9,818 bases of DNA, taken from contig JANLRZ010000036.1 in NCBI GenBank assembly GCA_031362155.1, forward strand, positions 1-9,818, read 5' to 3'. A program made the translations under genes and the position numbers. The notes beneath the pieces were generated by a model. The model saw only the letters and a program-made list of their open reading frames with translations, was not told the origin of the DNA and made no database searches. This DNA comes from JAENVU01 sp031362155. Its GTDB lineage: Bacteria > Actinomycetota > Acidimicrobiia > IMCC26256 > JAENVU01. This document shows positions 1 to 6,401 of the stretch, one piece after another (position 1 is the stretch's first letter; the number at the start of each line of letters is the position of its first letter).

Positions 1-136
1 GTGCGAGGGCTTCCGGGCCGCGCTCACCGCGGGCCCCCACATGAGCCTCTGGGCGATCTACCCGGCGATGGCCGGCTTCGCGGCCGTGTTCATGGCCGTG
101 GGCCTGGCCGGCTTCCGCAAGCGCGTCCTCGCGTGA
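1..136 (+). CDS. ABC-2 type transporter permease, C-terminal fragment (5' end outside window)
   Basis: The reading frame beginning at base 2 runs 44 codons to the TGA at 134-136. The peptide has a short amphipathic start (CEGFRAALT-GPHM), one hydrophobic helix of about 22 residues (SLWAIYPAMAGFAAVFMAVG) and a basic tail ending GFRKRVLA. This matches the last membrane helix and tail that I know from ABC-2 family permeases of actinobacterial drug or lipid exporters, where an 'EG.R.AL..GPH' segment precedes the final helix and the protein ends 'GFRRRVL'. It would act in the cytoplasmic membrane with an ATPase subunit encoded upstream. Only the tail is visible, so substrate and partner cannot be named. 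Reading direction and stop are clear; the family call rests on this short tail alone. Confidence 0.6.
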   Translation, partial: CEGFRAALTAGPHMSLWAIYPAMAGFAAVFMAVGLAGFRKRVLA

Positions 137-219
137 GGTGGAGTTCCGGTCAACGCCACCTGGTGTTGGGCCTTCGGTCACATCCTGTTGGCGCCCTTCT
201 CACCCGACCGAAATGTCGC

Positions 220-225
220 TAGGGT
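220..225 (+). promoter_or_regulatory. Putative -10 hexamer TAGGGT for leaderless MBL hydrolase mRNA
   Basis: TAGGGT ends 8 nt before the GTG at 234, which places a typical start point about 2 nt before the start codon. TTCTCA at 197-202 matches the -35 consensus at 4 of 6 positions with exactly 17 bp between them. No Shine-Dalgarno sequence precedes the start. The call is from sequence only, but the same arrangement recurs at other unit-heading genes in this window. Confidence 0.4.
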
Positions 226-246
226 CCCCGCTCGTGTCGGGGGACC
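223..246 (+). repeat. Inverted repeat GGTCCCC-N10-GGGGACC spanning promoter and start codon
   Basis: A perfect 7+7 bp dyad with a 10-nt spacer overlaps the end of the putative -10 hexamer and places the GTG start (234-236) in the spacer. If transcription starts near 232, the left arm is not transcribed, so a DNA operator is more likely than an RNA hairpin. No regulator gene is adjacent. Confidence 0.45.
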
Positions 247-1106
247 TCACAGTCACATTTCACGGCGTACGGGGTTCGACCCCCTGCGATGGGGAGTATC
301 TCGCGCGGTACGGGGGCAATACGTCCTGCGTCGCGTTGGAACGTGCCGGCCAGGATCCGATCGTGTTCGATCTGGGCACCGGCCTGCGGAACTTCGGTGC
401 CTCGATCATGGATGCCGCGCCGACCGCACCGTTCCGCGGGTCGATGTTGCTCAGCCATCTGCATTGGGATCACGTCCAGGGTCTGCCGTTCTTCGTGCCG
501 CTGCACGTCCCGGGCGCGCAGGTCGACGTCTACGGACCGCGCCAGACCGAGGGGTCGCTCGACGAGGTCTTCACCGGCATGATGCGACCGCCGTACTTTC
601 CGATCCGTCCCGATCAGCTGGAGGGAACCGTGAGGTTCCAGGACGCCGGCGACGATGATTTTGCGGTCGGCGAGGCCAAGGTGCGTTCGCGCTGGATCCG
701 CCACGTTGGCCCGACGCTCGGATACCGCGTCGATTGGCAAGGCGCCTCGGTGGCCTACCTGTCCGATCACGGCCAAGGGTGCGGTCTGAATCTGCCCGAT
801 GACTATGTCCCCGACGAAGTGCTCGAACTCTGCGACGGTGTTGATCTCCTGATCCACGACGCCCAGCACACGCCCGAGGAGTTCGAACAGAAGCGACATT
901 GGGGGCACTGCACGGTGGACTACGCGGTGCACGTCGCCCGGGAGGCCGGGTCGAAGACGTTGGCGATGTTCCATCACGACCCGAGTCATGGTGACGACGA
1001 GGTGGACGAGATGCTGCGCGACGCACAGGATGCATCGGCTCGGCTGAACGGTGCGGAAGTGATAGCGGCCGCCGAGGGTATGGTCGTGCGCCTTCCCGGC
1101 CACTGA
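234..1106 (+). CDS. MBL-fold metal-dependent hydrolase of the 'GVRGSTP' group
   Basis: Predicted soluble 290-residue metallo-beta-lactamase-fold hydrolase. The N-terminus shows the family signature HGVRGSTPCDG (10-20) and YGGNTSCV (26-33), then FDLGTGLR (45-52). The metal site is SHLHWDH (74-80, HxHxDH), with further likely ligands His157, Asp178 (LSDHG) and Asp209 in IHDAQHT. WGHCTVD (223-229) and FHHDPSHGDDEVDE (246-259) complete the pattern. Relatives are annotated as Lactamase_B_2 proteins, some as cyclic-nucleotide phosphodiesterase-like or PhnP-like enzymes, so a phosphodiester substrate is plausible but not shown. I chose GTG 234 because it gives the usual short N-terminus and has a -10-like hexamer just upstream. 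ATG 213 would add 7 residues; the frame opens at GTG 138 but that part shows no family similarity. The flavin reductase gene follows after 22 bp. Confidence 0.85.
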   Translation: MSGDLTVTFHGVRGSTPCDGEYLARYGGNTSCVALERAGQDPIVFDLGTGLRNFGASIMDAAPTAPFRGSMLLSHLHWDHVQGLPFFVPLHVPGAQVDVYGPRQTEGSLDEVFTGMMRPPYFPIRPDQLEGTVRFQDAGDDDFAVGEAKVRSRWIRHVGPTLGYRVDWQGASVAYLSDHGQGCGLNLPDDYVPDEVLELCDGVDLLIHDAQHTPEEFEQKRHWGHCTVDYAVHVAREAGSKTLAMFHHDPSHGDDEVDEMLRDAQDASARLNGAEVIAAAEGMVVRLPGH

Positions 1107-1128
1107 CCATCTCACCTGCGGAGCCACC

Positions 1129-1635
1129 ATGACCGACGCCGACGACACCGACGTCCTCCAGCCCGATTCGGCATCGTTCCGGGCGGTGCTCGGGCACTTT
1201 GCGACCGGCATTACCGTCATCACCGCCATGGACGGCGACGAGCCAGTCGGGTTGGCGGCCAACTCCTTTTCCTCCGTGTCGTTGGACCCTCCGCTGGTGC
1301 TGTTCTGCCCCGCAAAGTCCTCGAGCAGCTGGCCCAAGATCCAGCGGGCCGGTCACTTCACGGTCAATGTGCTGGACGAGCATCAGGAACACGTGAGCAA
1401 GCTCTTTGCCACGCCGGGCGCAGACCGGTTCGGCCAAGTTGGTTGGCGGATCGGCACCCAGGGTCCGATCCTCGACGACGTGCACGCATATCTCGACTGC
1501 ACCATCGAGTCGGAACACGAAGCCGGCGATCACATCATTGTGGTCGGGAGGGTTCAGGCCCTGGGACTGACGGCCGATGCCGGGCCGCTGCTCTTCTACC
1601 AAGGCCGGTACGGCCGCTTACTCGGGAGTAACTAA
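1129..1635 (+). CDS. Flavin reductase-domain (FMN-binding split-barrel) protein
   Basis: A 168-residue protein, the usual length for NAD(P)H:flavin oxidoreductases of the HpaC/HsaB type, which supply reduced flavin to a partner two-component monooxygenase. Visible motifs are GHFATGITVIT (22-32), GLAANSFSSVSLDPPLVLFC (41-60), which forms the flavin phosphate-binding region, GHFTVNVL (75-82), and AGDHIIVVGRV (132-142), containing the family GDHxxxxG motif, followed by PLLFYQGRYGRL (153-164). The ATG at 1129 has a GGAG (1120-1123) 5 nt upstream. No monooxygenase subunit is encoded in the window, so the partner is unknown; some members of this fold use flavin themselves. It sits 22 bp after the MBL hydrolase and 2 bp before the epimerase gene, so the three are probably cotranscribed. 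Confidence 0.88.
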   Translation: MTDADDTDVLQPDSASFRAVLGHFATGITVITAMDGDEPVGLAANSFSSVSLDPPLVLFCPAKSSSSWPKIQRAGHFTVNVLDEHQEHVSKLFATPGADRFGQVGWRIGTQGPILDDVHAYLDCTIESEHEAGDHIIVVGRVQALGLTADAGPLLFYQGRYGRLLGSN

Positions 1636-1637
1636 CC

Positions 1638-2177
1638 ATGGCCGATATCTTGAGGTCCGAAGTGATCGGTGGCGTCGTCGTCGTCGAACCAACGCTCTGG
1701 ACCGACCCTCGCGGATTTTTCGCCGAGACCTTCCGCCAGGAGTGGCTCCCGGAGGGGTCACCGCTGATGGTGCAGGGCAACCGGGCTGACCGCTCGGCCG
1801 ACACGTTGGTCGGGCTGCACTACCACCGGTTCCAAGCCGACTATTGGTACGTGCCGTTCGGCAAGGTGCTCGCCGTCCTTCACGATCTGCGAGTGTCGTC
1901 GCCGACGCGAGGTACGTCGCTCACCGTCGAGTTGGATGACGTGACCCATCGGGGGCTGTACATCCCGCGCGGTGTCGCGCACGGCTTCTACGCGATCACC
2001 GATGCGACCATCACCTATCTGGTCGACAACTACTACAACCCGGCCGACGAGTTGGGTGTGGCATGGGACGACCCCGCGCTCGGCGTCTCGTGGCCGTCGG
2101 ACTCGCCGACGCTGTCGGACCGCGACCGGGCGAACCCGCGCGTGGTTGACATCCCTGCGGATCTCGTTCCCGAGTAG
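1638..2177 (+). CDS. RmlC-like dTDP-4-dehydrorhamnose 3,5-epimerase family protein (divergent)
   Basis: A cupin-fold sugar-nucleotide epimerase of 179 residues, the normal RmlC length. Recognisable blocks are DPRGFFAETF (23-32), GLHYH (59-63), VLHDLRVSSPTRGT (80-93), YIPRGVAHGFYAI (108-120), DNYYNP (130-135) and WDDPALGVSWP (143-153). The catalytic His (H61), the partner Asp (D145 in my alignment) and the tyrosines (Y127, Y132, Y133) are present. The substrate Arg of 'RGLH' is Val58, and the Lys of the 'QGKLV' segment is Asp68. RmlC normally converts dTDP-4-keto-6-deoxyglucose to the L-lyxo epimer for rhamnose synthesis. Here no rmlA, rmlB or rmlD is nearby and the pocket is altered, so the substrate may differ. 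A GGGAG (1624-1628 region) inside the end of the preceding gene serves as ribosome binding site. Confidence 0.8.
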   Translation: MADILRSEVIGGVVVVEPTLWTDPRGFFAETFRQEWLPEGSPLMVQGNRADRSADTLVGLHYHRFQADYWYVPFGKVLAVLHDLRVSSPTRGTSLTVELDDVTHRGLYIPRGVAHGFYAITDATITYLVDNYYNPADELGVAWDDPALGVSWPSDSPTLSDRDRANPRVVDIPADLVPE

Positions 2178-2178
2178 T

Positions 2179-2577
2179 TCAGCGCCCGCGCCGGCGCTCG
2201 AGTTCGACTGCGAGGGTGAAGAGACCGGTGGCGCTGCACGCGGCGATCACGGCGACGACCGCCGCGATGACCGACCCGAGTCCGACCGAACCGGCGACGA
2301 CGATCAGGGTGGCGACGGTGAGGCCGGCGCCGATGATGATGCTCTGAACCCGGATCACCGATTCAGGCTCGAGTTGGCCGGTGCCCGGTCGACGAGGGGC
2401 GATGGCGTCGGTCCAGAGCCGGCGGATGGGTGAGCGGTCACCGAGGCCCGCCCCGACGACCGCGATGACTGCTGCGATCGCAATGGCGATTGCCTGTTGA
2501 AACACGAATCCGGCGAGCAACACCACCACGATGATCGCTTGTTCGAAGCGTCCGGCGCGAACGTCGATGAGGCGCAT
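2179..2577 (-). CDS. Small integral membrane protein resembling DUF4395
   Basis: 132 residues on the minus strand. The protein opens with MRLIDVRAGRFEQA, followed by two hydrophobic helices (about 13-27 and 28-46), a cytoplasmic-type basic segment SPIRRLWTDAIAPRRPGTG (49-67), then two more helices (about 78-96 and 98-118) and the tail VELERRRGR. The order 'D.R..RF', two helices, a basic SP..L...I.PR..P segment and two helices is what I know for DUF4395. The cysteine motif that many members carry near the C-terminus is absent; the equivalent stretch reads SATGLFTLAVELE. Function is unknown. The start at 2577 is preferred over upstream starts in the same frame because the upstream part (to 2826) is arginine- and proline-rich, has no family similarity and overlaps the divergent protease gene. 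Its stop is 1 bp from the epimerase stop. Confidence 0.62.
   Translation of the reverse strand: MRLIDVRAGRFEQAIIVVVLLAGFVFQQAIAIAIAAVIAVVGAGLGDRSPIRRLWTDAIAPRRPGTGQLEPESVIRVQSIIIGAGLTVATLIVVAGSVGLGSVIAAVVAVIAACSATGLFTLAVELERRRGR
2181..2198 (+). terminator. Possible hairpin terminator after the epimerase gene
   Basis: AGCGCC (2181-2186) and GGCGCT (2193-2198) form a 6-bp GC-only stem with a 6-nt loop, starting 3 bp after the epimerase stop. There is no T-run, and the hairpin lies inside the 3' end of the convergent gene. The position is right for termination; strength is uncertain. Confidence 0.3.
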
Positions 2578-2584
2578 CCTGGCG

Positions 2585-2590
2585 ACGCTA
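2585..2590 (-). promoter_or_regulatory. Putative -10 hexamer TAGCGT for the DUF4395-like gene
   Basis: On the minus strand TAGCGT ends exactly 7 nt before the ATG at 2577, and no clear Shine-Dalgarno sequence is present. The same hexamer and spacing occur before the SDR gene at 8298. A leaderless transcript is the simplest reading. No convincing -35 box was found. Confidence 0.42.
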
Positions 2591-2619
2591 CCGGTGAATC
2601 CGCTGGGGCCCCGGAGCGG

Positions 2620-2645
2620 GATCTCACCAATTGTGGGGGGAGATC
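2620..2645 (+). repeat. Inverted repeat GATCTC-N14-GAGATC in the divergent intergenic region
   Basis: A perfect 6+6 dyad with CAATTG (2628-2633), itself a palindrome, near its centre, about 17 bp before the protease promoter dyad. It lies between the two divergent starts and could bind a shared regulator. With short arms, chance occurrence cannot be excluded. Confidence 0.3.
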
Positions 2646-2661
2646 TCGGACATTTCTCACG

Positions 2662-2667
2662 TACAGT
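2662..2667 (+). promoter_or_regulatory. Putative -10 hexamer TACAGT for the FtsH-like gene
   Basis: TACAGT fits TANNNT and would start transcription near 2674, giving a leader of about 31 nt that carries GGGGAG (2691-2696) 8 nt before the ATG at 2705. Unlike the other unit-heading genes here, this one would have a normal leadered mRNA. No good -35 box at the expected spacing was seen. Confidence 0.35.
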
Positions 2668-2683
2668 GGCTGAGATCCACTGT
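2663..2683 (+). repeat. Inverted repeat ACAGTGG-N7-CCACTGT over the protease promoter
   Basis: A perfect 7+7 dyad with a 7-nt spacer. The left arm overlaps the putative -10 hexamer and the right arm covers the first transcribed bases. This is the geometry of a repressor operator. The regulator is not identified. Confidence 0.45.
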
Positions 2684-2704
2684 CGGTGTCGGGGAGTAGC
2701 TCGT

Positions 2705-4525
2705 ATGGATCTCGGATTGATCGGTGGGTCACAGGTCGTCGGCCGCGACGGTGACGTTGCCAGAATCCGAGAGGCGGGGCGGCGCCGGCGCCTCGTCCGC
2801 ACGCTGCTGATCGTCGCGTTGGTCATCGACTACCCCCTCGCGCGGGCCCTGGGCGGCCATCCGGTGGACTTCAGCATGCCGGCGATCCCCCAGCAGTGGC
2901 AGGAGATGATTCCGAGCTTCATCTTGATCGGGGTGTTGGGATCGGTGCTCTTGGTCCCGATGCTGATGATGGGACGCTCGCCGCACACGGTCTACCGACC
3001 GAGCGAGATCACCGTCGGTCTCGACGACGTCGTCGGGCTGGGAATGGTCAAGGACGAGGTGATCAAGACCCTGAACCTCTTTCTCGGGTACCGCACGTTC
3101 CGCGATCGGATGGGCGGAAACCCGCGTCGGGCGATCCTGTTCGAAGGTCCTCCCGGGACCGGCAAGACCTACATGGCCAAGGCGATGGCCCGAGAAGCCG
3201 GGGTGCCCTTCCACTTCATCGCCGCGAGTTCGATCCAGTCGCCGTACTTCGGCCAGACCAACCGCAAGATCGCGAAGTTCTTCAAGCAACTGCGGAAGGC
3301 CGCGCGACGGGAAGGCGGCGCGATCGGTTTCATCGAGGAGATCGATGCCATCGGGGTGGCCCGCAACGGCATGAACCAGCCCGAGGCTCGCCATGATGCC
3401 CACCACTCGCGGACCATCTACCGCGGGCTCGGTGAAGGTTTCGCCGGTGTCATCAACGAGCTGTTGATTCAGCTCCAGTCCTTCGACGAGCCCACGGCGG
3501 GTGAGAAGTTCCGGGCCTGGTGTCTGAGCAAGGTCAACTGGGTCCTGCCGGCGCGGTGGGAAATCAAGAAGAAGCCGCCGGTATCGTCGAACATCCTGGT
3601 GATCGGCGCGACCAATCGGGCCTCGGCGTTGGACCCGGCCCTCCTCCGACCCGGTCGGTTCGACCGGTCGATCCACTTCGACCTGCCGGGCAAGGCCGGT
3701 CGGCGGGAGATCATCGACTTCTATCTGAACCGCAAGGCGCACGTCCCCGAACTCGACAAAGAAGAGCGGCGGGACCAACTCGCGGCGGTCACGATCGGGT
3801 ATTCGCCCGTCATGATCGAGCACCTCTTCGACGAGGCGTTGATCTGGTCGCTTCGCGACGGTCGGGAATCGATGGAGTGGGCCGACATTCACCAGGCCAA
3901 GCTCACCGAAGAAATCGGTCTGGCGAACCCCGTGGACTACACCGACGAAGAGCGACGGATCATTGCGACCCACGAAGCCGGCCACGCGGTCGTGGCGCAC
4001 CTCATTGGGGTGGGTCGCAAGCTCGAGGTGTTGTCGATTGTTCGCCGCGCGGGTTCGCTCGGTCTGCTCGCGCACTCCGACACCGAGGAGCGCTTCCTCC
4101 GCAACCGTACGGAGATGCTCTCGCACATCAAGATCAGCTTCGGGGGCATGGTGGCCGAAGAGCTTTGGTTCGGCGAGTCCGGCACCGGGCCGGGTTCGGA
4201 CTTGACCCACGCGACCACGGTCGCGGCAACGATGGTGGGTGCACTCGGGATGGCCGGTTCGCTCGTGAGTTTCTCGGCCGCCGGCGGCGGGCCATTGGAT
4301 TCCGGGCTGGTGACCCGCGTGTTGGCCGACGATTCGGCCCGGCACGAGGTCGAGACGATCCTCGATCGCTCGAAGGCGTCGGTGAAGGAACTGCTCGACG
4401 GCAATCGTCACCTGGTCGAAGCGCTGCGAGACGAACTCCTCGTGCACGACGAGCTCGTCGGCGACGAGATCACCGGGGTGTTGCACGAGGCCGGCATGGC
4501 GAACGCCATCACCGCTACCGACTAG
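2705..4525 (+). CDS. Membrane-anchored FtsH-like AAA+ zinc metalloprotease (divergent paralogue)
   Basis: 606 residues, near FtsH length. An arginine-rich N-terminus precedes two membrane helices (about 32-49 and 70-89) separated by only about 20 residues, so the usual outer domain is almost missing. AAA+ elements are Walker A GPPGTGKT (148-155), probable pore loop YFG (181-183), Walker B GFIEEID (208-214), GATNR (301-305) and RPGRFDR (315-321) with arginine fingers R318 and R321. The peptidase has the zinc motif HEAGH (423-427) and third ligand Asp499 (GPGSDL). It should unfold and degrade membrane or cytoplasmic proteins at the inner face. Walker B has Glu211 where FtsH has Asp, and there are insertions at about 219-248 and 262-295. 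I recall similar paralogues, including 'GFIEEIDAIG', in other Actinobacteria, so this looks like a clade trait. The ATG at 2705 is chosen for its GGGGAG; the frame's earlier start at 2531 would run through the opposite gene. Confidence 0.88.
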   Translation: MDLGLIGGSQVVGRDGDVARIREAGRRRRLVRTLLIVALVIDYPLARALGGHPVDFSMPAIPQQWQEMIPSFILIGVLGSVLLVPMLMMGRSPHTVYRPSEITVGLDDVVGLGMVKDEVIKTLNLFLGYRTFRDRMGGNPRRAILFEGPPGTGKTYMAKAMAREAGVPFHFIAASSIQSPYFGQTNRKIAKFFKQLRKAARREGGAIGFIEEIDAIGVARNGMNQPEARHDAHHSRTIYRGLGEGFAGVINELLIQLQSFDEPTAGEKFRAWCLSKVNWVLPARWEIKKKPPVSSNILVIGATNRASALDPALLRPGRFDRSIHFDLPGKAGRREIIDFYLNRKAHVPELDKEERRDQLAAVTIGYSPVMIEHLFDEALIWSLRDGRESMEWADIHQAKLTEEIGLANPVDYTDEERRIIATHEAGHAVVAHLIGVGRKLEVLSIVRRAGSLGLLAHSDTEERFLRNRTEMLSHIKISFGGMVAEELWFGESGTGPGSDLTHATTVAATMVGALGMAGSLVSFSAAGGGPLDSGLVTRVLADDSARHEVETILDRSKASVKELLDGNRHLVEALRDELLVHDELVGDEITGVLHEAGMANAITATD

Positions 4526-4562
4526 GAGCGGGCGCACCGGACCACCGGCGCGGCCGGCCGGG

Positions 4563-4568
4563 TACCCT
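4563..4568 (+). promoter_or_regulatory. Putative -10 hexamer TACCCT for the exporter operon
   Basis: TACCCT ends 9 nt before the GTG at 4578, predicting a leader of about 3 nt. No Shine-Dalgarno sequence is present in the 52-bp gap after the protease stop. The hexamer overlaps the palindrome GGGTACCC (4560-4567). No -35 box is evident. Confidence 0.33.
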
Positions 4569-4577
4569 CGGACTCCC

Positions 4578-6401
4578 GTGATTCGTCGTCGTCGTTTGAC
4601 TCCCCAGCAAGAGTCCGATCGGTTGCTTCGACGCGCCGGCTGGCGCTTGATCGGGAGTGCGGTTCGTCCCCAGCGGTGGTGGGTCACCGGCGGTGTGCTC
4701 GCCGGAATCCTCTGGACGGCGGCCAAGCTCACGATTCCGCTGCTCGCCGCCGCGGCCATCGACGACGGCATGCGTTCGGGCGACAACGGCAAGGTCGTCC
4801 GCTTGACCCTGCTGATCGTGGCGATCGGCGTGATCCAAGCGGTCTGTACCGGACTCCGTCGCTACGCAGCGTTCCGGATCGCCCTGCGCACCGAGACTGA
4901 TTTGCGGCAGCGGCTCTTCGCCCATCTGCAGCGCCTCCACTTTGCGTTTCACGACGAGGCGCAGACCGGCCAGTTGATGGCGCGGGCGAACACCGACATT
5001 CAGCAGGTCCAGACCGTGGTCATCCTGATCCCGTTGACGGTCGCAAGCTTCTTCACGATGGGCGGCGTGCTCACCATCATGGTGGTGAAGTCGGGCGCGC
5101 TCGCGCTACTCGCGCTGGGCGCGCTTCCCCTCTTGAATCTGGCCGCGACCCGGTTTTCCCGGCGGATCGCGCCGGTCAACCTGGAATTGCAGCAAGAACT
5201 CGCGGATCTCTCGGGCGTGGTCGAGGAGACGTTCTCCGGCGTGCGGGTGGTGAAGGGGTTCGGCGTCGAGCAGCAGCAGGTCCGGCGGCTCCAGGTGGAG
5301 GCCGACTCGGTCCTCGACCGGTCCCTCGCCGCGGCGCGGTTGCGGGCCGGGTTCATGCCGCTCGTCGACTTCCTGCCGACGGTCTCGATGGTGGCGATTC
5401 TCTGGTACGGCGGGCATCAAGTGCTCGACGGTCAACTGCAAGTGGGTGACATCCTCGCCTACAACCTCTACATCCTGATGTTGATCTGGCCGTTGCGCAT
5501 GATCGGCATGCTCATCGCGCAGGCGTCGCGCGCGTCGGCGGGCGCGGGCCGGGTGCATGAGATCCTGGAGACCGATCCCGCGATCGCCGATCCGGCCGTG
5601 AGCACCGCCGCGCCCCTTCCCGCGGGACCCGGCGAGCTGCGCTTCGAAGGGGTCGGGTTCGGATACGGCCCGGGCCGTTCGGTGCTCGACCGCCTGGACC
5701 TGGTGATCCGCGGTGGGGAAGCGGTGGCAATCGTCGGCGCGACCGGAAGTGGCAAGACCACCGTCGCGCGGCTGGTCCCGCGGTTCTACGACGTTGACCA
5801 GGGCCGCATCCTGCTGGACGGCGTCGACCTGAGGCATGTTCCGGTCGCCGATCTGCGCCGGTCGATCGGGATCGTGTTCGAGGACACGTTCCTCTTCTCC
5901 GACTCGGTGCGCGAGAACATCGCGTTCGCGGATCCGGAGGCGCCTCTTGCCGCGGTCGAGCGGGCGGCGCGGCTCGCGGGTGCGTCCGAGTTCATCGAAG
6001 CGCTCCCCAACGGTTACGACACCGTCATCGGCGAACACGGCTTCTCGCTCTCGGGCGGTCAGCGCCAACGCATTGCTATTGCCCGTGCGGTACTGGCCGA
6101 CCCCAGAGTGTTGATCCTCGACGACGCGACCTCGTCGGTGGATCCGACCAAGGAACACGAGATCCGTTCCGCACTGGGCGAGGTGATGGACGGGCGAACC
6201 ACGCTGATCATCGCTCACCGTCCGGCCACGATCGCGCTCGCCGATCGGGTGGTTCTCATCGGCGATGGTCATGTGATCGCCTCCGGAACCCATCAGGATC
6301 TGCTCGCGACGAACGACGACTATCGCCGAGTCTTGGCCAGCGCATCGCTGGCTTCGGTGGAGGCCAGCGCGGGCGACCCCATACCGGAGGTGCCGCGGTG
6401 A
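4578..6401 (+). CDS. ABC exporter half-transporter, subunit A (degenerate ATP-site partner)
   Basis: A 607-residue fusion of a six-helix membrane domain (helices roughly 34-60, 73-92, 146-170, 171-191, 262-280, 290-313) with a C-terminal ATPase domain, the layout of MsbA/MDR-type exporters. ATPase motifs are A-loop Tyr363 (FGYG), Walker A GATGSGKTT (387-395), Q-loop GIVFED with Glu435 instead of Gln, signature LSGGQRQR (491-498), Walker B VLILDD (511-516) with Asp516 instead of the catalytic Glu, D-loop SSVD (519-522) and H-loop His547 (AHRPAT). The Asp in Walker B marks the degenerate half of a heterodimer. It starts with GTG without a Shine-Dalgarno sequence, and its stop overlaps the partner's start by four bases (GTGA). 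It would export a hydrophobic compound, lipid or drug from the cytoplasm or inner leaflet; the substrate is not predictable. The layout resembles mycobacterial Rv1272c/Rv1273c-type pairs. Confidence 0.92.
   Translation: MIRRRRLTPQQESDRLLRRAGWRLIGSAVRPQRWWVTGGVLAGILWTAAKLTIPLLAAAAIDDGMRSGDNGKVVRLTLLIVAIGVIQAVCTGLRRYAAFRIALRTETDLRQRLFAHLQRLHFAFHDEAQTGQLMARANTDIQQVQTVVILIPLTVASFFTMGGVLTIMVVKSGALALLALGALPLLNLAATRFSRRIAPVNLELQQELADLSGVVEETFSGVRVVKGFGVEQQQVRRLQVEADSVLDRSLAAARLRAGFMPLVDFLPTVSMVAILWYGGHQVLDGQLQVGDILAYNLYILMLIWPLRMIGMLIAQASRASAGAGRVHEILETDPAIADPAVSTAAPLPAGPGELRFEGVGFGYGPGRSVLDRLDLVIRGGEAVAIVGATGSGKTTVARLVPRFYDVDQGRILLDGVDLRHVPVADLRRSIGIVFEDTFLFSDSVRENIAFADPEAPLAAVERAARLAGASEFIEALPNGYDTVIGEHGFSLSGGQRQRIAIARAVLADPRVLILDDATSSVDPTKEHEIRSALGEVMDGRTTLIIAHRPATIALADRVVLIGDGHVIASGTHQDLLATNDDYRRVLASASLASVEASAGDPIPEVPR
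6386..6390 (+). promoter_or_regulatory. Strong ribosome binding site GGAGG for exporter subunit B
   Basis: GGAGG lies 7 nt before the GTG at 6398, inside the last codons of subunit A. With the GTGA overlap (6398-6401) it fixes the start of subunit B and indicates translational coupling and balanced synthesis of the two halves. Confidence 0.75.

Noticed and set aside
219..1602. Minus-strand open frames opposite the MBL hydrolase and flavin reductase genes
   Set aside because: No recognisable motif, and they overlap well-supported plus-strand genes over their full length.
2531..2704. Longer N-terminus for the FtsH-like protein (start at 2531)
   Set aside because: It would run through the opposite gene's start and the promoter dyads; the ATG at 2705 has a good GGGGAG site.
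2578..2826. Longer N-terminus for the DUF4395-like protein (start at 2826)
   Set aside because: The extra 83 residues are Arg/Pro/Thr-rich without family similarity and would overlap the protease gene and its promoter.
4551..4567. Palindromes CGGCCGGCCG and GGGTACCC in the protease-exporter gap
   Set aside because: Short GC palindromes are frequent at this base composition, and there is no loop or T-run to make a terminator.
2729..4792. Long minus-strand open frame (about 687 codons) opposite the FtsH-like gene
   Set aside because: It is a GC-rich shadow: the translation is Arg/His/Asp-rich with no domain, and the plus strand carries an unmistakable AAA+ protease.
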